This document shows positions 47,657 to 55,161 of a stretch of DNA of 55,161 nt, one piece after another. The stretch's first letter is position 1. Every line of letters begins with the position of its first letter. The stretch is from Nitrospirota bacterium (GTDB lineage: Bacteria > Nitrospirota > Leptospirillia > Leptospirillales > Leptospirillaceae): contig JAJZCZ010000002.1 in the NCBI GenBank assembly GCA_021828805.1, positions 1 through 55,161 on the forward strand, in the 5' to 3' direction. The notes below the pieces were generated by a model. That model worked only from the letters and a program-made list of their open reading frames with translations, searched no databases and was not told where the DNA came from. The translations under genes and the position numbers were made by a program.

Positions 47657-47672
47657 GATTTCCTCCGGTCGT

Positions 47673-50006
47673 TCAGGCCTTCACAGCCAAGACAGGATCC
47701 GCGGACCTCGCCTTTTCGACGATTCCTATCGCCACGCTGTTCTTGGGATCCCGGACAAGAATCTCCCGAGCCAGCTGAAGGGCCTCCTCCTGTTGCCCGG
47801 ATTCGTCGAGCAGCCTGGCATAGAGTGCCCGGAATCCCGTCTTGAAGGGGTGGCGCATCAAAAACTCCCGAACCCGGCCCATGGACGCCTCCGGACGGCC
47901 GATGGCCAGCGACATATCCACGAGAAGACGAAGCACCTCCTCCTGGTCGGGATCGATTCCCAGGGACTGGTCATAGTAGTAAACGGCCTCTTCGTAGCTT
48001 CCAAGTTCCTGACAGACCATTCCAAAGCCGGAGAGCGCCGCATGGGAGCGCGGATTCCTCTCAAAGACCCGCTTGAAATCCGCCAGGGAGTCCGCAAAGT
48101 CCTTCATCAGGAGAGCAATCACCGCCCGGCCCTGATAGGCCCGCTCATCAGAAATCATGGGAATGGCACGCTCGAAGGCCTCGCGAGCCCCCGGCAGATC
48201 CCCTTTGATGGAGAGGATCTCCCCCAGCTTGATCTCGACCTCGCCCCGCTCTTCCCGGGTCAGACCCGGGTCATCCAGCGCCCCTTCAAGCAGCTCTTCC
48301 ACTCCTTCCGTAATCCCCGATCCGACCATGTCATCGACCTTCTCGATGATCCCGTAGACCCGCCTCCGGGCCGTCACCAGATACTGCATGACGAAAAGAT
48401 CCCGGATCTCCTCCGGCGACTGATTCCGGAGAACAATCGTTCCAAGATCGATGTCGGTGCGTTCCTCTCCCCGGCGGGACAGCTCTTCCGACATCTTCGA
48501 GAACTCGGTAGAGACGTTGGCTCCCAGCGTTTCTATCTGGAGACCGGTCTGCTCGAGGAGCTCGACTAAGGTCTTTCGGGTAAAGAACCGCAGATGGCTC
48601 CGGTCGAGAATCCCCTGCTCCTGATAATCGAAGCGTCCCTGGGCCAGGCCGCCCAGAACCTCGTGGTAGCGGATATTGGGAACCGAAAGCACCAGCACCC
48701 CCTGAGGAGACAGGTAGGGAACATACTTTTTGAGGAGCTTGACGGGGTCTTCCACATGCTCAAGTACATCGGCCATGACGATGGTATCGAAGCTCTCCTC
48801 CCCCAGGTCCGCCTCCCATGTGGCGGCATCGGCGATGATCACCCGGTCGTAGTAGGCCTTGGCCTCAAATCCCCGGGCGGCATCCTTTTCAATTCCGACG
48901 AGGGTGACATTCCCCCAGCGGGTCCGGATCCCCCGCCCCATGCTTCCCGTTCCGCACCCGATATCGAGGATGCGGTTGGCCCCGGCCGGGATCCGGTCGA
49001 TGACCTCCCCCCGCTCCTTGCGGTACACCTGCTTGGGCTTCCAAATGGACACCTTCTGGTTGATGAGCCTCTCCCAGCTTTCAAGGAAGCGGTCGACGGG
49101 GAACTCGCGGGCCACGATTTCACGGGAGGAGGCGCCCATCTCCAGCGCCATCTGCCGATTGTCGAGAAGGCTCGTCACGTGGGCTCTCAGATCCTCCACG
49201 CGATCCGCCTGGAAGCCGTTGATGCCGTCTCTGACCGGAGACCCCGAATGGGTCAGCGCCACGATAGGCATCCCGGTGGCCATGGCCTCGAGAAGAGAGA
49301 AATTGTATCCATCCTCCCAGGGTTCGACCGTCGTATGGAGAAGAAGCCGGTGGTGGCGCATCTGCTCCTTAAGATCCTCGAGGTTCCTTGAAGGACGGGC
49401 CTCTGGAATCCGGGGATTAAGCCCCAGCGTAGTGTGGGGGAGTCCTTCCAGAGCCTTGGAGGACAGGGTGGCTCCCATCATGAGATCCCTCTCCTCGATA
49501 AAGTTCCCGATGCGGAGAGCCCGTGCGTCGACGCCGTCATATCCTCCCCACTCTGCGGTATCGATACCCGGCAGGATCACCGGCCCCGCAAACCCCCAGG
49601 ACTCCTTCTTCGATGTCGAGATGAAGACCGGGGTCAGGTCGCTCACCTGTGACATGAGTTCGGCGAGGGACTTCCGGTATTCCCGGGGATCAACAGTATT
49701 CTTTCCCAGAGCGACCATGGTATCGAGACGGTTGTGGAAGACCATGAACTGGGGAACGGCCGACTTGCGTGTCAGGAGAAGGTCGCTCATGTCATGGCAG
49801 ATGATGGCGTCGTACTCTTCCCGGGCCAGATGCCCCATGGCCGTCTTGAAGTCAACGATCCGGGAGCCCCGGGGACAGGGACGGAACTCCGTCATCCAGC
49901 GGTCATAGCCGCCCTTCGTCCTTTCGACGATGTCGAAGGTGACCGGGAGCTTGCCCAAGAGAGAGATGTACCCTTCATGCCAGTTAAACGTAAGAATGCG
50001 CAACAT
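47673..50006 (-). CDS. Fusion protein: glycosyltransferase (GT4-like) + SAM methyltransferase + TPR
   Basis: GT part VEPWEDGYNFSLLEAMATGMPIVALTHSGSPVRDGINGF; MT part NRILDIGCGTGSMGRGIRTRWGN...DTIVMADVLEHVEDPVKLLKKYVPYLSPQGVLVLSVPN; C-terminal TPR-like repeats; start at MLRILTFNWHEGYISL. Confidence 0.88.
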   Translation of the reverse strand: MLRILTFNWHEGYISLLGKLPVTFDIVERTKGGYDRWMTEFRPCPRGSRIVDFKTAMGHLAREEYDAIICHDMSDLLLTRKSAVPQFMVFHNRLDTMVALGKNTVDPREYRKSLAELMSQVSDLTPVFISTSKKESWGFAGPVILPGIDTAEWGGYDGVDARALRIGNFIEERDLMMGATLSSKALEGLPHTTLGLNPRIPEARPSRNLEDLKEQMRHHRLLLHTTVEPWEDGYNFSLLEAMATGMPIVALTHSGSPVRDGINGFQADRVEDLRAHVTSLLDNRQMALEMGASSREIVAREFPVDRFLESWERLINQKVSIWKPKQVYRKERGEVIDRIPAGANRILDIGCGTGSMGRGIRTRWGNVTLVGIEKDAARGFEAKAYYDRVIIADAATWEADLGEESFDTIVMADVLEHVEDPVKLLKKYVPYLSPQGVLVLSVPNIRYHEVLGGLAQGRFDYQEQGILDRSHLRFFTRKTLVELLEQTGLQIETLGANVSTEFSKMSEELSRRGEERTDIDLGTIVLRNQSPEEIRDLFVMQYLVTARRRVYGIIEKVDDMVGSGITEGVEELLEGALDDPGLTREERGEVEIKLGEILSIKGDLPGAREAFERAIPMISDERAYQGRAVIALLMKDFADSLADFKRVFERNPRSHAALSGFGMVCQELGSYEEAVYYYDQSLGIDPDQEEVLRLLVDMSLAIGRPEASMGRVREFLMRHPFKTGFRALYARLLDESGQQEEALQLAREILVRDPKNSVAIGIVEKARSADPVLAVKA

Positions 50007-50949
50007 AGTTTTCTCCTTGTGGTGTGACGGTTGATCCGCTGGAAAGGGTCTGGACAATCGAGACCGCCCGGTGATGGTAGGTATGGGATTCAAGAACCTT
50101 TTTCCGTCCCTGGGCACCAATCCGGTTCGCCACCTCGGGGTTCTCGAGGAGGAATCGGACACGGTCCACGAGATCCGCATCCTCATAGACCACGAGGTCG
50201 GTATCGGGAACGAAGAAATCGGTCAGCCCCGGAACGGAATCTGTCAGGAGGCACTTCCCAATGGCAAGACTCTCGAAGACTCTCATATTCAGGTCGTCTT
50301 TTACGGCCGAGTTAAAAAGGAGGGGCGACGAGGAGAGGAAGCGGGCCATATCGTCGAAGAACAGCCGGCGGACACCCACAGAAAAGCGGATACCCAGGCG
50401 GGCGAGGCGGCGAGAGCGCCTGTCGGTCTTTCCCGGAGAGGTACAGATGGCAATATCGAAGGCTTCTGGAACTTCATGGGGGCGATGGACCTCGGGGTCA
50501 CAGGCCAGGGGAAGCCAGAAAACCGGCTTTCCCAGACGTTCCCGAAAAATGTCGACATAGGCCTTCTGGGCGAGGAAGATCACATCAAAACGATTGGCAA
50601 GCTGAAGATGGTCCGCCGCGGAGAGATGGGTGTCGATCAGGTAGCAGGCCTTGGGAAGGGTCGGGTCCGAAAGAATCGGCATCTCGAACCAGACGCCACT
50701 CTCCACAAAGAGGAGCCAGTCCGGCCGAAAGCCGTCGAGTCCCCGCCTGACCTCCTCAAGCGTTCCCTCTTTAAGCTCGATGTCATGAGGGGCGACCCGG
50801 TCGGCGATCCCTTCGAGATCCCAGGCTCGCAGCGTCCAGTCGGGAACCGTCGGTCCGCAGGTTTTCACGGTGGCGACTCCCCGGAGAGCCTTTTCGAGAT
50901 AAGCACCGGTCGTATGGGGCATAGACGTGTACATCATCAGGATGTTCAT
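49984..50949 (-). CDS. CgeB-like glycosyltransferase
   Basis: PVFWLPLACDPEVHRPHEV, LLFNSAVKDDLNMRVFESLAIGKCLLTDSVPGLTDFFVPDTDLVVYEDADLVDRVRFLLENPEVANRIGAQGR; overlaps the downstream fusion gene by 23 nt. Confidence 0.85.
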   Translation of the reverse strand: MNILMMYTSMPHTTGAYLEKALRGVATVKTCGPTVPDWTLRAWDLEGIADRVAPHDIELKEGTLEEVRRGLDGFRPDWLLFVESGVWFEMPILSDPTLPKACYLIDTHLSAADHLQLANRFDVIFLAQKAYVDIFRERLGKPVFWLPLACDPEVHRPHEVPEAFDIAICTSPGKTDRRSRRLARLGIRFSVGVRRLFFDDMARFLSSSPLLFNSAVKDDLNMRVFESLAIGKCLLTDSVPGLTDFFVPDTDLVVYEDADLVDRVRFLLENPEVANRIGAQGRKKVLESHTYHHRAVSIVQTLSSGSTVTPQGENYVAHSYV

Positions 50950-51175
50950 GGCGACCTCCTTGCCCTGCCTGTAGCACGTTCCGTGCCAGGAAGCAGGAAA
51001 GACCGGAGGAGTCCATGGAAAAGTGGCTTGTGGACAAAGAGAATTTTAAAGAGACAGGGAACAACGGAAAGTGCGGCAAAAGGGGAGGGATATTTTTTCC
51101 CGGTTCCCCGGGAGGGACAGGGAATTTCTTCCCGTCAGAAGTTTGACGGACGGCAGAGGAGGCGGCAGAAAGGGG

Positions 51176-51667
51176 TCAGGCCCGGCCCAGGACCTTCCGT
51201 CCAAAGAGGGTCCCGGAGTCTCGGGACGCCTTGCGGTAGGCTCCTTCCGGACCCTGTCCGGTGATAGCCGCGATCCGGGAGGCGAGAGGACCGTTAGCGG
51301 CGGCAAAGGGGGCCAGGGCGCGATTGAGTCGCTCGATATGGTGAGAGAGGGTCAGCAGCTCTGGAAGAGAGAGGGCCATGAGAGCCTCTTCACCCCCCGA
51401 TCGATCGAGCTCAACCTGAGCCGACAGAAGAGGTCCGAGATCCATCTCCTCGACCCGGGCAAGGGAGAGGGATCCCCCGTCAGCCCCCTCGGGAAAGAGA
51501 AACCCGAGAAGGGAATCAAGCTGGAGAAGGAACTCGCGGGCTGCCATCGCAGCCGGGATCAGCGGGACCTCCGGGGACACCTCCCCGGCAGAGACACCCG
51601 GTGCTGAAACGTCTTCCAGAGGCGGTTTCCCCTCCCCCGATGGCGGGGTTTCTCCCGTTCTCTTCAT
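51176..51667 (-). CDS. Hypothetical protein downstream of fliS
   Basis: Start inferred at ATG 51667 overlapping the fliS stop (ATGA); helical C-terminus; no recognised domain. Confidence 0.65.
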   Translation of the reverse strand: MKRTGETPPSGEGKPPLEDVSAPGVSAGEVSPEVPLIPAAMAAREFLLQLDSLLGFLFPEGADGGSLSLARVEEMDLGPLLSAQVELDRSGGEEALMALSLPELLTLSHHIERLNRALAPFAAANGPLASRIAAITGQGPEGAYRKASRDSGTLFGRKVLGRA

Positions 51668-52116
51668 CCCCGCACCGAGAGTGTCCGGCGGGGAAGACCC
51701 CCGTCCGGGAAAGCCGAAGAAGGCGAGGGAGGAAGTGATCCGCCCCGCGAAGAGGAGGCCGCTGTCTTCCATGTACCAAGAAGGTCGACCAGAATGTCCC
51801 GGACAGGATCCAGTCTCTCAATCTCCCCTGCCACATTGGCCAGGGTCACCTCCTGAATGAGAAAGAGGTACAGGGAGACGAGAGATTCCGAAAGGTCCTT
51901 GGGCTCCTGGCCCTCAATGGCAGAGGCAAGCTCCGAGAAGATCCCCGTCAGACGGTTGACGGCGTCGGAGCGGCGCGGGATGTCGCCGGCGCTCATCGAC
52001 TCCTTCATGATGTCGACAAGGCGCACGGAGCCCTCGTAGAGGCGTATCAGAAGATCGGCCGCAGGAAGAGTTCTCTCGAGGGTTTCCCGGTAGGTGGCAG
52101 CGGCATAAGTGTTCAT
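51664..52116 (-). CDS. fliS: Flagellar export chaperone FliS
   Basis: YAAATYRETLERTLPAADLLIRLYEGSVRLVDIMKESMSAGDIPRRSDAVNRLTGIFSELASAIEG; between fliD and downstream genes. Confidence 0.9.
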   Translation of the reverse strand: MNTYAAATYRETLERTLPAADLLIRLYEGSVRLVDIMKESMSAGDIPRRSDAVNRLTGIFSELASAIEGQEPKDLSESLVSLYLFLIQEVTLANVAGEIERLDPVRDILVDLLGTWKTAASSSRGGSLPPSPSSAFPDGGLPRRTLSVRG

Positions 52117-52163
52117 CTCACATCCTCTTCATAGGGAGATCACCGGGAGGGTGTATCCCTCCC

Positions 52164-53615
52164 CTAGATCACTCCTCGGGCGATTTGCTGCTGAACATAA
52201 GCCTGCTTCTGGTTCAGCCCCCCCAGAAGCCCCTGGAGCCCCGAGTACTTCTCTTCGAGCTGGTCTTTGAGGTTCGCCAGTTCATCCTGCTTCCGGGTCA
52301 TCTCCCGGACATTCGTCCGTTCCTGGTCGTTGATGTCGGAGATCTCGCTGGCCAGCGGACCGCTGGCAGGGTTGGCAAACTGCATGAGCAGGTCATGGAC
52401 CCCCGAGGCGATACCGGGGGTTGCCCCCTGGCCCGTCATCAGGTGGACCACGTCGTCATAGTTCGAGGCCAGGGTCTTGTCGAACTTTCCGGAATCAAAG
52501 GACAGATGGCCGTTTCTCTGAAAGGAAATCCCCACGTCCGCCAGGGTCCGGAGCTTTCCGGTCACCTTGTCGGAAAGCGGTCTTGTCAGGACTGTTCCCA
52601 GTCGATTTCGAAGATCCACCACCGAATAGGCGCCCAGGAGGGGGCCTCCCTGCCCGGTGGCCGGATTCACCTGGGTCTCCTTGTCGAGAAAGTCAAGAAG
52701 GTCGTTGTAGCTTTTGACGAAGGCCCCGACATTCGACTTGATCGTCTTGCTGTTGTGGACGATCGAGGCGGTGGTGGGGGTCGCTCCCGTGGTCTGGCGA
52801 AGGTGGATGACGGAGCCGGGAATGGCGTCGGCCACATCGTTCGACTCCGACTGTACCGGAACTCCGTTGACCGTCAGATGGGCAAGCGAAGCCTTCTGGA
52901 CCGTCTTGAAGGTAAAGCCGAGCCCCTCTTGCTCCATGACCCGAAAGTTCATGCCGTTCTTCGTGGAGGAGAGCGAAAGGGAGTAGGGGGCCCCGGGAGC
53001 TCCGGTCCTCATCACCATGGCGTGGATCCCGATATGGGCATCGTTGATGGCTCCGGCCAGGCTCTCGAGGGTGAATCCGGTGCTCTGGTCGATCCTCACT
53101 GACTTGATCTTCCCTCCCACCAGATGGTCCCCGATCAGAAAGGTCAGGGTGGCATGAGAAAAGGCCCCGTCGGGGGGGATGTTGAGAACGGAGGTTTTGT
53201 CCTTGTCGGGAACGCCGGAGGAGACGAGGACACCCGGACGGGCCAGGGAATCAACGGAGACGCTGTAGGATCCAAGGGTCGCCCCGGGACCGGGGGTCAC
53301 GGTAAAGGCAGAATGAGGAGGAACAACACTCTTGAAAGCGTTGAAATCCTGGCGCAGGTGCAGATTACCGGCCGACTTAAGAAAACCGTCGAGTTTGGCC
53401 TGAACCTGTCGCCAGATGGCGGACTTCGACTCGAGATCGCCCTGGTGCTGCTGCATCTGCTCGAGAGGAATGGCCGCCGCAGACAGGCTCGCGTTGACGA
53501 GTTTTTCCGTATCCAGCCCCTGGGAAAGGGCGGACATGTTGGTGATCCTCATGCGGCGCGGGGAGGACGCCCCTCCGTCGGCGCCGGGAATCGACCCGGA
53601 AATACCGCTCAACAC
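52164..53615 (-). CDS. fliD: Flagellar hook-associated protein 2 (filament cap)
   Basis: ALSQGLDTEKLVNASLSAAAIPLEQMQQ N-terminus; YNDLLDFLDKET, LGVLTRPLS-type region, LTxLADVGISFQRNGHLSFDSGKFDKTLASNYDDVVHLM. Start may be at 53552 (MRITNMSALSQ). Confidence 0.9.
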   Translation of the reverse strand: MLSGISGSIPGADGGASSPRRMRITNMSALSQGLDTEKLVNASLSAAAIPLEQMQQHQGDLESKSAIWRQVQAKLDGFLKSAGNLHLRQDFNAFKSVVPPHSAFTVTPGPGATLGSYSVSVDSLARPGVLVSSGVPDKDKTSVLNIPPDGAFSHATLTFLIGDHLVGGKIKSVRIDQSTGFTLESLAGAINDAHIGIHAMVMRTGAPGAPYSLSLSSTKNGMNFRVMEQEGLGFTFKTVQKASLAHLTVNGVPVQSESNDVADAIPGSVIHLRQTTGATPTTASIVHNSKTIKSNVGAFVKSYNDLLDFLDKETQVNPATGQGGPLLGAYSVVDLRNRLGTVLTRPLSDKVTGKLRTLADVGISFQRNGHLSFDSGKFDKTLASNYDDVVHLMTGQGATPGIASGVHDLLMQFANPASGPLASEISDINDQERTNVREMTRKQDELANLKDQLEEKYSGLQGLLGGLNQKQAYVQQQIARGVI

Positions 53616-53719
53616 GCACCTCCATCCCCAGGTCGCCTTGGAGGGAGGAGATCCCCTCTCCCGAAGACCGGAGGAGTTCTATGTTACAGCTGTTTCATGC
53701 GATCTCTCACGAGAACGCT

Positions 53720-53752
53720 AAAAATAGGGCCGGCCGACGTCTCCGCCGGCCG
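53720..53752 (-). terminator. Terminator downstream of flagellin
   Basis: Minus strand GGCCGGCGGAGACGTCGGCCGGCCC-TATTTTT hairpin plus T-run. Confidence 0.65.
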
Positions 53753-53779
53753 ATCCCTAGGCCCGACGGGCGGGCCTGG

Positions 53780-54607
53780 CTAAGGGAGCAGCTTGATGGC
53801 TGCCTGTGGAATCAGGTTCGATTGAGCCAGAACCGCCGCACCAGACTGCGACAGAATCTGCCGCTTGGTGAACTTGGCGGTCTCTCCGGCGAAATCCACG
53901 TCGCGGATTCCGGCACGGCTGGCCTGAACGTTTGTGGTTGCGGTGTTCAGGTTCCGGATTGTCCATTCCATCCGGTCCTGGATGGCACCGATGTTTCCCT
54001 GGAGCTCGTTGATTCTGTCCAGCGCCTTGTCGAGCTGGTTCACCGAATTCTTCGCATCGTTGCGGTTCATAATATCTGTCCCGCTGATACCGAGGGCATC
54101 GGAGTCGACCTTGCCGACCTTGACGTGCAAACGGTCGCTGAACGAGGTGTAGATACCTACATGAAACTTGAAGTCCTGATGGCTGCCATCAAGGAGCTTC
54201 ATGCCGTTGAAGTCGGTCACCTTGGCGATACGGGTGATTTCCGACTTGAGGTGCTGGTACTCCTGATTGAGCACCTTGAGGTCCTTTGGCGAATAGGTGC
54301 TGTTGGCCGCTTCAATGGCCAGCTGCCGCATCTTCAGGATGATGGTGTTGTCGGTCTGAAGAGCCCCGTTCGTCGTCTGCAGAAGGCTGGACCCGTCATT
54401 GGCATTCCGGATGGCCGCCGCATAGGATTTGACCTGTCCGCCCATACGCTGGGAGATCGCGTAACCGGCCGGGTCGTCCGCAGGGGTGTTCACGCGGTAC
54501 CCGGAGGAGAGCCGGTTGATGTGCTTCGCCAGAGCATGCTGGGTTTCGTTCAGGTTGTACTGCGCATTCATCGAAGCAATGTTGTCATTAATGACTAAAC
54601 CGCTCAT
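53780..54607 (-). CDS. fliC: Flagellin (short, D0/D1-only type)
   Basis: INDNIASMNAQYNLNETQHALAKHINRLSSGYRVNTPADDPAGYAIS ... RAGIRDVDFAGETAKFTKRQILSQSGAAVLAQSNLIPQAAIKLL. Confidence 0.96.
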   Translation of the reverse strand: MSGLVINDNIASMNAQYNLNETQHALAKHINRLSSGYRVNTPADDPAGYAISQRMGGQVKSYAAAIRNANDGSSLLQTTNGALQTDNTIILKMRQLAIEAANSTYSPKDLKVLNQEYQHLKSEITRIAKVTDFNGMKLLDGSHQDFKFHVGIYTSFSDRLHVKVGKVDSDALGISGTDIMNRNDAKNSVNQLDKALDRINELQGNIGAIQDRMEWTIRNLNTATTNVQASRAGIRDVDFAGETAKFTKRQILSQSGAAVLAQSNLIPQAAIKLLP

Positions 54608-54703
54608 TGTTCCCTCCTTGGTTTGTTCGGCCTTATCCCTGGCCTTGTCCTTTTGGTACCCGGCGACGTGACCGGGGAGGCGATCCTCTTCGCCTCAAGG
54701 AGC

Positions 54704-54731
54704 TCTTCGGCAGGGGGCCAAAAAAACTTTA
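54704..54731 (-). promoter_or_regulatory. Candidate sigma28 promoter of flagellin gene
   Basis: Minus strand TAAAGTTT...GCCGAAGA (TAAA-N16-GCCGAAGA; consensus TAAA-N15-GCCGATAA). Confidence 0.55.
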
Positions 54732-55161
54732 GGGGGTCTCCGAATTTTTTTTCGGGAGGAAAACCGGCTGGCGGAGCCACTCTTCCGACTCAGCAAGAAT
54801 CACCTGCCGGCCAAGCCTTTCGGATTCACGGACGAGGAGCGGAGCGAGGAGGTTGGCCGTGGCTACCTCCCCGGAGAAGGTCACGATCACCATGGCCGTG
54901 AGTTCGGTCGAGGGGAGCGGGGCAAAAAACTCCCGGTCCCACTCGGGAAGAACCAGCCGGGCCATATAGTCGGGAACAAGAAGAACCGGGTCCATGACCA
55001 CGAAGGCCAGCGCCGGATCATCAAGGGACTGGAGCCAGTAGAAGACCTGCTCCTCTCCCGTCTCGAGCAGAAGGAAGCGACGGGCGCCCGGAAATCCCGG
55101 AAGTCCGTCGGGAAACAGGATCACCCCCGACTCGGACACGGGGATCTCTCCGAAACGAACC
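54729..55161 (-). CDS. fliW: Flagellar assembly factor FliW (5' end outside window)
   Basis: Frame continues to the window edge: VRFGEIPVSESGVILFPDGLPGFPGARRFLLLE...PVLLVPDY; typical FliW N-terminal pattern RFG-x-I-x(5)-I-x-FPxGLxGF. Confidence 0.88.
   Translation of the reverse strand, partial: VRFGEIPVSESGVILFPDGLPGFPGARRFLLLETGEEQVFYWLQSLDDPALAFVVMDPVLLVPDYMARLVLPEWDREFFAPLPSTELTAMVIVTFSGEVATANLLAPLLVRESERLGRQVILAESEEWLRQPVFLPKKNSETP

Noticed and set aside
47607-48569. 320 aa plus-strand ORF opposite the GT/MT/TPR fusion
   Set aside because: Antisense shadow; the minus strand has continuous methyltransferase and TPR sequence.
1-55161. CRISPR array or other tandem direct-repeat array
   Set aside because: Reading through the intergenic regions, no regularly spaced direct repeats were seen; a systematic repeat search was not possible.

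Overview
This is a GC-rich, gene-dense bacterial chromosome segment. Gene content (split cytochrome bc complex with a multiheme c subunit, LptD, overlapping trp operon, flagellar genes) suggests a diderm such as Leptospirillum/Nitrospirota; that taxonomic guess is an inference. From left to right: (i) partial ABC ATPase, then a minus-strand respiratory operon (flavoprotein/ferredoxin oxidoreductase - Rieske - cyt b N-half - cyt b C-half - 81 aa membrane protein - tetraheme cyt c); (ii) NAD kinase and an M14-like peptidase; (iii) a long minus-strand supra-operon, NUDIX - ferredoxin-like - PAS/sigma54 activator - trpEGDCFBA - accD - folC - lptD; (iv) small membrane genes including a DUF420-like protein; (v) a roughly 4 kb accessory island (IS1595-type IS with perfect 18-bp TIRs, ArsR/SRPBCC pair, IS5-family remnant, AT-rich membrane ORF, tyrosine integrase) ending at a tRNA-Met(CAT); (vi) a housekeeping/stress block containing a NifS-fold protein that lacks the PLP lysine, a DODA-type dioxygenase, a CGWS glutaredoxin, a CbtB-like protein and tRNA-Arg(TCT); (vii) fliM, dienelactone hydrolase, alcohol dehydrogenase, pyrophosphatase and a MacAB-like exporter; (viii) a minus-strand flagellar filament and glycosylation cluster (fliW, flagellin, fliD, fliS, five large glycosyltransferase-type proteins, several unknown small proteins). 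The strongest candidates for something new are the lysine-less cysteine desulfurase homologue, the flavoprotein/ferredoxin coupled to the bc complex, the glycosyltransferase/methyltransferase/TPR fusion cluster, and the redox-type PAS/sigma54 regulator plus ferredoxin translationally coupled to trpE. All family calls were made by eye from motifs; no database search was run.
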